64,000 nt of DNA, taken from positions 53,447,232 to 53,511,231 of the forward strand of contig CM039127.1 in NCBI GenBank assembly GCA_022036555.1. The letters run 5' to 3'. The notes below the pieces were generated by a model. It did not search any database. It had not been told where the DNA came from and saw nothing but the letters and a program-made list of their open reading frames with translations. Both the position numbers and the translations under genes were made by a program. The stretch comes from Microstegium vimineum. Lineage: Eukaryota; Streptophyta; Magnoliopsida; Poales; Poaceae. Below are positions 56,325 through 64,000 of the stretch, piece after piece. How positions within the stretch are numbered: position 1 is the stretch's first letter; each line of letters begins with the position of its first letter.

Positions 56325-57753
56325 GGGAGAGGGATTGTTGGGTTCTCGTTTCCAGGATGCCAAGAAGAGATCCAGCTAAAACAGCAGCAGCAGTATGGAT
56401 ATGGATATGGATACGGATATGGATATGATGAACATCATCACCAGCGCCATGATGCGCATCACAAGATCCATCGATTCGAACAGGGCGATGTGGTAGCCAT
56501 GCCAGCCGGTTCCCAGCACTGGCTGTACAACAACGGCGACACGCCGCTTGTGGCGATCTACGTCTTTGACACAAACAACAACATCAACCAGCTTGATCCT
56601 TTCATGAGGGTAGTGCTATAGCTAGCTACATCCTTCATTGCAATATAAGTTCAGTCAAATCAATTTGTTGTTGCATCGATCTTTACATGAAAATTCGTTC
56701 AATTTTCAGAAGTTCTTGCTGGCTGGGGCTTCAGCAAGGGACACGCCCACTTCGGCGAGAACATCTTGAGAGGAATCGACGCCCGGTTCCTGAGCGAAAC
56801 CTTGGGTGGTGTGAGCATGAATGTCACTGAGAAGCTTCAGAGCCGACATGACCAGCGAGGCGAAATAGTCCGTGTGGAGCTGGAGCATGGCCTTCACCTG
56901 CTGAATCCACTGTCATCGTCGTCGTTTTCATCACATGACCAGCATCTTCATTGCCAGCATCGCCAAACATGTCAACGGCGGTTTGACTGCGACGACAGCC
57001 ATAACATCTGCACCATGGAGGTGAGGCACAACGTCGATCGGCTGGACCAGGCCGACGTCTACAGCCCTGGTGCTGGGAGGATCACACGCCTGAACAGCCA
57101 CAAGTTCCCCATCCTCAACCTGATTCAGATGAGCGCCGTGCGAGTAGACCTATATCAGGTATATTATATATGTCCAGTCGATGATGTGCAATGTGCATTA
57201 TTGCAATATATAATCTGCAGATAGATAGATGTTCTTTCATTGCTAACTGAATTGAAAGTGATTGTTTGTGTTTGCATACATATATATAGATGTTCTTTTC
57301 ATTTTTAAACTGAATTTGTTTGTGTTTGCACATATGCAGGACGCCATTCTGTCGCCATTCTGGAACTTCAACGCCCACAGCGCCATGTACACCATCAGAG
57401 GCTGTGCAAGGGTTCAGGTCGCCAGCGAGAACGGGACGGCGGTGTTCGACGGCGTGCTTCGTCCAGGACAGCTGCTCATCATACCCCAGGGATACCTTGT
57501 TGCCACCAAGGCGCAAGGAGAAGGGTTCCAGTACATCTCCTTCGAGACGAACCCTAACTCCATGGTCAGCCACATTGTTGGGAAGAACTCTATCTTGAGC
57601 GATTTGCCGGTTGGCGTTATCGCCAGCTCCTATGGTGTCTCCATGGAGGAAGCTGCAGAACTGAAGAACAGTAGGAAGCATGAGGTCGCTGTGTTTACTC
57701 CTGGTGGCACTAGCACCTATTCTCAAGGTCATCTTCGCATGGCTCAACAGTAG
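55826..57753 (+). pseudogene. 11S globulin/glutelin-like seed storage gene, single frameshift in exon 3
   Basis: Exons are 55826-56162, 56326-56609, 56710-57158 and 57340-57753, the four-exon layout of 11S globulin genes, with GT-AG introns. The N-terminus is a signal peptide (hydrophobic LSLCLLLLCCSGAGA) followed by the mature acidic chain. The first cupin has RYSNVHSLVYIVQG and EQGDVVAMPAGSQHW. The second has RITRLNSHKFPILNLIQMSAV, ILSPFWNFNAHSAMY and RPGQLLIIPQGY. Disulfide-type Cys are present (ECGFDGKLEALVPC, HNICTMEV). Such proteins enter the secretory pathway and accumulate in seed storage vacuoles. Exon 3 starts in frame as KFLLAG, but the family sequence resumes one frame away at GFSKGHAHFGEN, so one base appears to be missing at the G run 56725-56728. 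Everything else is open. It could be a young pseudogene, an allele or a sequence error. Confidence 0.85.
56250..56321. repeat. (AT)n microsatellite in globulin intron 1
   Basis: An AT run of about 72 bases ends directly at the TGCAG acceptor of exon 2. It leaves almost no polypyrimidine tract, which could make splicing sensitive to its length. Confidence 0.95.
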
Positions 57754-57784
57754 GCAGGCACCTGAGAGCTGAGAGTGATCTTCC

Positions 57785-58345
57785 TGAATAAGTACTCGTA
57801 GACTGTAATAACAAGCAAATCTTGTTCATGGTTAAACTGCATGTCTGCTGCATGGATGAGTCTTTCAACTACATATATAGCTCGTCAAATAAAATAACTG
57901 AACTCATAAGTGAGCAATGTTCCAAATGAGAACTTGTGTGAAGCAAACAGATTCCATCTTGTATATCACATTAATAGATTTGGTAATTGGTCACTCTGTC
58001 ACATGGGTAACCGAATATACAGGAGCAGAAAACAGAGTACAGTATATCAATGCATGTTTAATGCTAAAAGGACACTCTCTGAGTGGTTTGCCAGAAAAAT
58101 AAGTAGATTGTAGTAAATAAGTAAAACATGTTCATGGATAAACTGCATGCTGCATGGATGGGTTTTTCAACTACCTAGTTCATTTAACAACTTAATGAAG
58201 CGAGTAACTTTTCGAATGAAAATTTATTCCAAGGAAAACATATCCAAACTATCTCACATACATGTGGCAATTAGTCACTCTGGAACATAGGGGAGTGAAC
58301 ATTTAGGAGCAGATAACTGAGTACAATATACCGATGCACCATCTG
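57785..58345. repeat. Two diverged copies of a roughly 300-bp direct repeat downstream of the globulin gene
   Basis: 'gttcatggttaaactgcatg' near 57827 matches 'gttcatggataaactgcatg' near 58130. The order of shared blocks continues through 'gtcactctg', 'aggagcaga' and 'gagtacaNtata'. The copies lie about 303 bp apart. They occupy the short space between the convergent globulin and YY1-like genes. Confidence 0.75.
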
Positions 58346-58465
58346 AATGAACTATTACCTAAGGTTAAAGCTTGAAATTCCCATGACTGCATTGATTTAG
58401 AGTTCGCAGAAACTGAAGGGTAACCGACCACCTCATCTATCTACATGTCCAAACCTATATAAAGG

Positions 58466-61400
58466 TCAATCTTCATCTGGTGTTTCCTCATCATCGTCAT
58501 TGTTGCCATATCTCCAGCCATCTTCAATGTTGTTGCCCCCATCTTCTTCCGTCTCTTCACTATCATCTTGGTACGCAGCTTTACCTGGCCACTGGTTCCT
58601 GACACCGCTGATGTCGGAAGGCATCGCTCTCGAGATCTTGGCATTGTAGGCTTTGGATGAGTGGACCTTATGCTTGCTCCTTTTGGAGTTTGTTGCGATC
58701 TCACCAACCTCAGCATAGTTATACTGGTAGGTCTGTTCATTTGCAGCATGCTGACCAGCAGAAGCACCGACCTTAACATTTTCCTCTTGACCGTATTCAG
58801 GGTGCTGAGTTTTTAAATGTAGGTTCAATTTGTAATGGTGGATGTATGCTTTGTCGCAACCTTCATATGGGCAGACAAATGGGCGATAAGCATGGCTTGT
58901 GGTTGCTGGAGTCGAAGGCTTCGGGGTGACCCGCGGTTTTTCTGCTGCTGGCGCTGGCGCATGTTGCACTGCTATAGGAGTTCCAGTCTGCACCATGGCC
59001 CAATAGACAGAATAAATTACACTTGTATTGACAAGTGCAGTATATATTTATAATGCAACATTACAGAACTTTTGTTTAGTTATAGTAGATCAATATGACA
59101 TCGAACTCACTAGTTATGTATTGTAATCAGAGATTAGTTAGTTAATTAATTAATGAATGTCACTCTAATATACAGCTCATCTGTTAAACTTGCTGAAAAT
59201 CGTAAAATCTCTACAAGGGCCAAGAGCCCATGAGTGTGTGCGAGCTTCTTGTGAATTTTATGTAACATTGAAACTTTGATTGTTTAGTGAGCTTCAGCTA
59301 CAGCAAATTGATAACATATAATCTGACAAACTCAATGTAATGTGGTTATTGCAATTAGAGTTTTCATGTATAATTGTTATATAGTATATATAACTAGCTA
59401 TAGTCAATTCTTCCTGCGGAATAGTAAAAAATCCCTCCATGGACCATGGGTGTCAGCGACAAAAACCCATCTGTCTCTACAATCCTACATTTTGCCTTCG
59501 CCTACATACAACATACCATGCAACGATATATATATCCTTCACCTGATATAGAAAACAGGCTTATATAAACGAATTGTGTATCAACAAAGGAGGCTCAATA
59601 GGCTGACATCAAAGAACTATATGATATAAGCACAACATACAATACAAGGCAAAACTGAACAGCTGCACAGAGCCATATTGCAATACAGTCTGGCATGCCA
59701 GCACTACGATTTACAAAAAAATTAGTTAAGAGAATCTTTTATCATTTTTTTACATACTTCACACGCGGATCTAGGACTGAAGATGTAATTTAGTTATTGA
59801 ATAAAAGAACAGTATTATTGAAGCAAACAATCAACCATAAGGGTAAATGCATCTTGAATGATGATTACAGAAGTTTAAGCACAATAGCAGCATACCTTCT
59901 CATGTGACTTGACATGTGCTCCTAGTTTGAAGTCACTTGTAAATCTTTTGCCACATGCTGGGAAAGGGCATATGTGATAATTCTCCAATGCATGTGTCTT
60001 TAGGTGTGACCGTAGGTTAAAATCCAATGAGAAGGCCTGAAATTCAAAACATTTGTTTGTTTGAAAATGTAAACAAACTATAGCCATAGACTCACGACTC
60101 TAAGAAAAGATATCCATTCACATTAAAAGAAAGGAACTGCCAAGGACCAGTTGACTAGAATATTTTGAGCCAGGCCACCACCTTAGGTCCATCAAATAGC
60201 CTTTGAATAAGGCTGGGCTAGTTAAGGCCCTATTTTTCGAAGGAAAACAATTAGTTCACAAGTCATTCATGGAGTCATGGATGAGCAAGTTGTAAATCCC
60301 AAAATCTTAGCCACAAGTTTGGGAACACAACAACTGAGTACTTGAATATACAGACATACAGTGGGACTGGATGGATCCCAATGAAATCGGATAAGATTGA
60401 ACTATAAATCAAAGAAACATCTTGAATTACAGAGAATTAAAATATCATATGGCAGTTCATTCGATACAACATTTGCTATGCATGGATATCTATAACTCCA
60501 AAAAGATAAGGGGTGTGGTGACGGTTGAAAAGCAAAAGAGCCACAGTGCACTAGAAATCCATGATACCTTATAAGTGCATTGCGAGAGAGGGATGAGGTG
60601 ATTACCTTACCACAGCCTGGATGTGGACAGACAAAATCCTTTTGTCCTGTGTGGGTAAGATAGTGTCTCTTCAACTTGGAGCTATCAACAAATTTCTGCA
60701 GGATAGAACAACTAAGTAGTCAGGGCCTCTACAATGACAATTTAAAAGTTCATGGCATATACAATAGCAGATGAGGGCTTTATAAGTATTTAAGATAAGA
60801 CATGGCAGAAGGGCTGAAAAGCTGAATGTATAGTTTTTGTGCTTTGTAGCATGATAGGTAACATCAAATTTACAGTAGTTATTATTTACTTTGCCATTAG
60901 TTGCAAAGTAAATCTTAGGAGGAAAAAAAAACATTCAACTACGTGGAAATCATAGGACTAGTCAGGAACTCAGGATGAAGATTGGAGGATTGGTACAGAC
61001 GGTATAAATATATAAGGAATAGGAAGAGGTAGACATATTCAGTCAAACAAGAACATCTCGAGATGTTTTGTGTTTGAGAGCAGGCAAGTACAGTAAGGCT
61101 CAAGTGCATATATCACAATAACAAACAAAGAGTACGTGGTACATGAGATCCAGGTGGAGATATACCTTCCCACAGTTGGGCTCGGTGCAGATATACTGCT
61201 TCTCGTTGTGTACATGGGCATGCTTGCGGAGCGCGCTGACATCAACAAAGGTCTTGCCACAGTTGTCGTAGCTGCAGAGGAAGAGGATCTCTGTGGTGGG
61301 TTCAGGCTTGGGGGCTTCTACATCTAGCATTCTGGGGTTCTCCTTGGAGCTTCTGTGCCCATCCTCTGCACACATGTAAGGAAATGGGTTGTACTAAGTT

Positions 61401-61948
61401 GTAATCACCAGCTAGCTAGCTAGCTGTAGACTACCACAAATTAAATCTGCCCTTAGCTACTGCTCTAGACGAATGAACAATCGGCGTCAGCAATGGACAT
61501 CTAGACCTAGCCTCTTGTGACAGATTCAATCAAGAACCTATTATGTACTATCTTACAACCTCAGTGAGAGGTGGGAACCAAGGGAATGAAGAAAAGGGGG
61601 GAGATTTAGCAGGAACAAACAGTTAGTACCTCTAACCCATTTGAAGAGCGAGCACTTGCCGCCGGAGGGCGCGAGATCCTGTGGGATCCTGCGAAGCCAA
61701 GAACAATGCAGCCAGCGGAATGGATTAGCTAGCTCAGGTTAATTCCAGTGAGAAGAAGCGGAAATTTCTCTCCTTCTCACATGAAGAGAGTTGGAGAGAG
61801 GAAAAGGGGAGAAGCCAAGAACGAACCATTGCTTGACCCACCGAGCGGCGGGGCGCGGCGGGCGGCGAAGCACCTGCGGTTGCGAGTGCTGCGGCGGGTA
61901 GTAGTACTTGTGGCCTCCCGATCCGGCGGCCGCCGCCGGGTACTCCAT
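58466..61948 (-). CDS. Plant YY1-like C2H2 transcription factor, six exons
   Basis: Exons in transcription order are 61948-61827, 61688-61630, 61365-61166, 60695-60606, 60036-59896 and 58987-58466. All are GT-AG and the frame gives 377 residues. The N-terminus holds ARWVKQWIPQDLAPSGGK, a conserved block of plant YY1 proteins. Five C2H2 fingers follow, with first Cys at about residues 91, 120, 150, 180 and 243 (for example CSYDNCGK and CPHPGCGK). The fifth is separated from the fourth by about 40 residues and ends H-x4-H. The tail is acidic and Asp/Glu rich. Arabidopsis YY1 (At4g06634) is a nuclear regulator with this layout, which is the basis of the call. The start (61948) gives MEYPAAAAGSGG and no longer in-frame start is favoured. 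Every junction keeps frame, so the gene looks functional. Confidence 0.9.
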
Positions 61949-64000
61949 CGCCTCCCCCTCCCCTTCTTGTCTCTGGCGTAGAGGGGGGATTCCTCGCTAG
62001 GGTTTCGTGTGTGTCTCCCTCTCTCGCCGGCTGCGGTGGCTGGGACTCTCTCTGCGCTGCTCTCGGTCTGTGCGGGTTGGTCGGAGCTCACCTTTGCTGG
62101 TTTAACGGCGGCCGGAGAATGCCTCTTTCTTTGCCTTCTTCCCTCAGTCACGACCCTCCTAGTGTTGTTGCGCGAATCTCAAAGCACTTTAAAGGCAGGT
62201 CTGGCCTCCCAATTATATTCCCTTTTGACATTGACTGGACTAATGCTAAATGTCACCCTTTCATAATATATACTCCCTGACCATTAGTTTCTTTTAGAAA
62301 ATACAACATTAAGATTTTTCAAATATAAGATACTCGCTTGTTTCAAATTATAAGTTATTTTATTATTTTTTATATCCATTTTGTTATGCATCTAGATATA
62401 ATGTATATCTAGATATATATTAAAGTCCATGTAAAAAGATAAAAGTGAGTTACAATTTGGAACGAACGAAATATTATGCAAGTATTTCAAATCTATAAAT
62501 ATACTAAGCCATCTCGTTCTAAATTATAAATCGTGCCTAGGCATACCATGTATCTAGGTGTATAAAAAGAACCTTGTATTTAGAAAAAACAAAATAATCT
62601 ACAATTTGGAACAAAGGGAGTACGTGTCTCCAAAATAACGATGCAATAGTTGTTGATGTTTGTATAGCTTTTAAGGTTTTGCTAAGTCTTATCTTGATTG
62701 ATATTTTTTTTATATGTGTGGAGTATCGATCTGTGGAACTAGAAGCAACTCCACGCGTTGCGGGAACAACTGATTTGGAATGAAATTAAACTATTAATAA
62801 AATTACTTATGCAAGGATTAACTATTATACTATTGTTAGAGGATAGCATGACACACTTCGACAAGTGGTTTGACTAATAATCCGTCTAGTGTTATTTTAT
62901 TATGAGGGAAAAAATATTGTATTATGACTAATAAGTTCAAATGAATGAGGCCTTGTTCGATGAACTTATGAGTTCAAATGGTGCAGTGTACTTTCACAAC
63001 AAAACAACCAAAAGCAGAAACGACCAGCCGATCAAGCCGATCAAGACGTATGTCTAGTGTTTGCAATTCTTTCTTTTGCTTCATAGGGTGTTGGTGATGC
63101 CATATTGCCATTGGTGACTAAGATTGCACTGATTAGAATTGCTTCACAAGATCTTGTTTTTTTAGGAAAGTTAGCATCAACCGAAACTTCTTGGTAAAAA
63201 TATTACATTTTTTCTAAGACCTATCTAAGTGATCATTCCTTCAAAATTATTGTGTGGAACTGTGTTTTTTTTGCTTTCCTATGTTCCAAAAGGGGCTTAA
63301 GTTATTCTAAGCCCGTTGCAAATTTGGTTTCTTGAGCAACATTTTTATAGAGGAGCCAATTTCACTTCTAGTTCTTATTTACGAATTCTCTTGTCTGTCT
63401 CTAGAATCAGATTCAATTTGGTATCTCTTGTTTTCCAAGAAAAACAATTTGGTATTCCTACCAAAGACATCCCAAACAGCAAAAGAACTGACACTTGCCA
63501 TTTTATATATATCTAAAAAGGTGCCACATAATATAATAATACTATATAAGTGTAGAGAATTCATAAATTGTGGCATACTTGTCTTGGAAAACTACCACGT
63601 GGAAGTATTTTAAGCTATTAGGGTTATGATTAAAGGATCCTCTCGTATATAGTCCAAATAAGGTTGTCAGAGATGATAGTGTTTAAAATCGAGACTCGAA
63701 TTATTGAATTGAAGAGCTCAAAGGACACTAGTCAATCTATCCGAGTCACTCACCTCTTATATTTACATTAAGTTAGGGACAAGGTCGTAGAATACTCTCT
63801 TTCAGAAGTCTAGAGGAAAGGTCGGAAGTTTTACTTTATCTAGTTAGAAGGGATGTTGGCATTCACTAGCGGGTCATAAATTTTTCTATATCTATATCTC
63901 AACATGCAAGTTATCCACCTAAGGAGTCAAATGTCACTTGCAATTAAAATTCTCCGACACATGGATATATGATGATATCCACATCAGCGAGACACATCAT
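61949..64000. other. Intergenic upstream of the YY1-like gene
   Basis: The first 250 bases are GC rich and should be the leader and promoter of the YY1-like gene; the plus-strand ORFs there (62009-62280) look like chance frames. The rest is AT rich with MITE fragments at 62268-62622. No further gene was recognised up to the window end. Confidence 0.5.
62268..62622. mobile_element. Stowaway-like MITE fragments, possibly two abutting copies
   Basis: 'tactccct' opens the stretch at about 62268 and 'caaagggagta' closes it at 62622. Inside, 'caaattataagttattt' and 'ctaaattataaatcg' are internal copies of the same end type as the element at 25217. The inner boundaries are unclear. Confidence 0.55.

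Overview
The window is nuclear DNA of a grass (Poaceae). The evidence is spliced plant genes with GT-AG introns, Stowaway and Tourist MITEs with the usual grass termini, CACTA, PIF/Harbinger, hAT and Helitron ends, and an 11S-globulin (glutelin-type) seed storage gene. I could not fix the species. No bacterial, viral or CRISPR-type system is present, and I found nothing that looks like a wholly new system. The value of the window is four readable host genes and a well-resolved set of nested transposons.

Host genes. (1) A nine-exon TruB-type tRNA pseudouridine synthase on the minus strand (15327-19202). (2) A six-exon WAT1-related EamA transporter on the minus strand (20547-24403), with a CACTA-like insertion in its third intron. 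(3) A four-exon 11S globulin/glutelin-like gene on the plus strand (55826-57753), complete apart from an apparent one-base frameshift at the start of exon 3. (4) A six-exon plant YY1-like five-finger C2H2 transcription factor on the minus strand (58466-61948), convergent with (3). One tRNA-Ala(UGC) gene lies at 54134-54206. The reading frames of (1), (2) and (4) join cleanly across every intron.

Transposons, left to right. Several Stowaway-like and mPing/Tourist-like MITEs. A 5'-truncated L1-type LINE (2075-5194) with a 14-bp target duplication, inserted into an older antisense LINE RNase H remnant. A 1.08-kb PIF element carrying GC-rich captured sequence (6118-7193). A 570-bp CACTA MITE (8441-9010, TSD TGC). 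A 1.6-kb solo LTR (10369-11977, TSD AAAGG) inside a 60-bp tandem-repeat region. A minus-oriented LTR with leader ORF (about 26000-27943). A complete 10.4-kb CACTA element (30643-41059, TSD ATA) with a TNP2-type transposase gene and a second gene ending in a Ulp1-like protease, both decayed. A 166-bp hAT MITE (44508-44673). A second PIF-type element with captured sequence (45988-46905). A full-length 4.46-kb hAT element (47181-51641) whose transposase has a single premature stop. Two Helitron 3' ends (44904, 52914) and a foldback element (about 53256-53906).

The most interesting pattern is inside the large CACTA element. The short inverted motif that fills its two termini also forms an internal array just upstream of a TATA-like site and the second gene. 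This mirrors the terminal array, TATA-like site and transposase gene at the other end, and suggests one repeat module drives, and perhaps represses, both genes.
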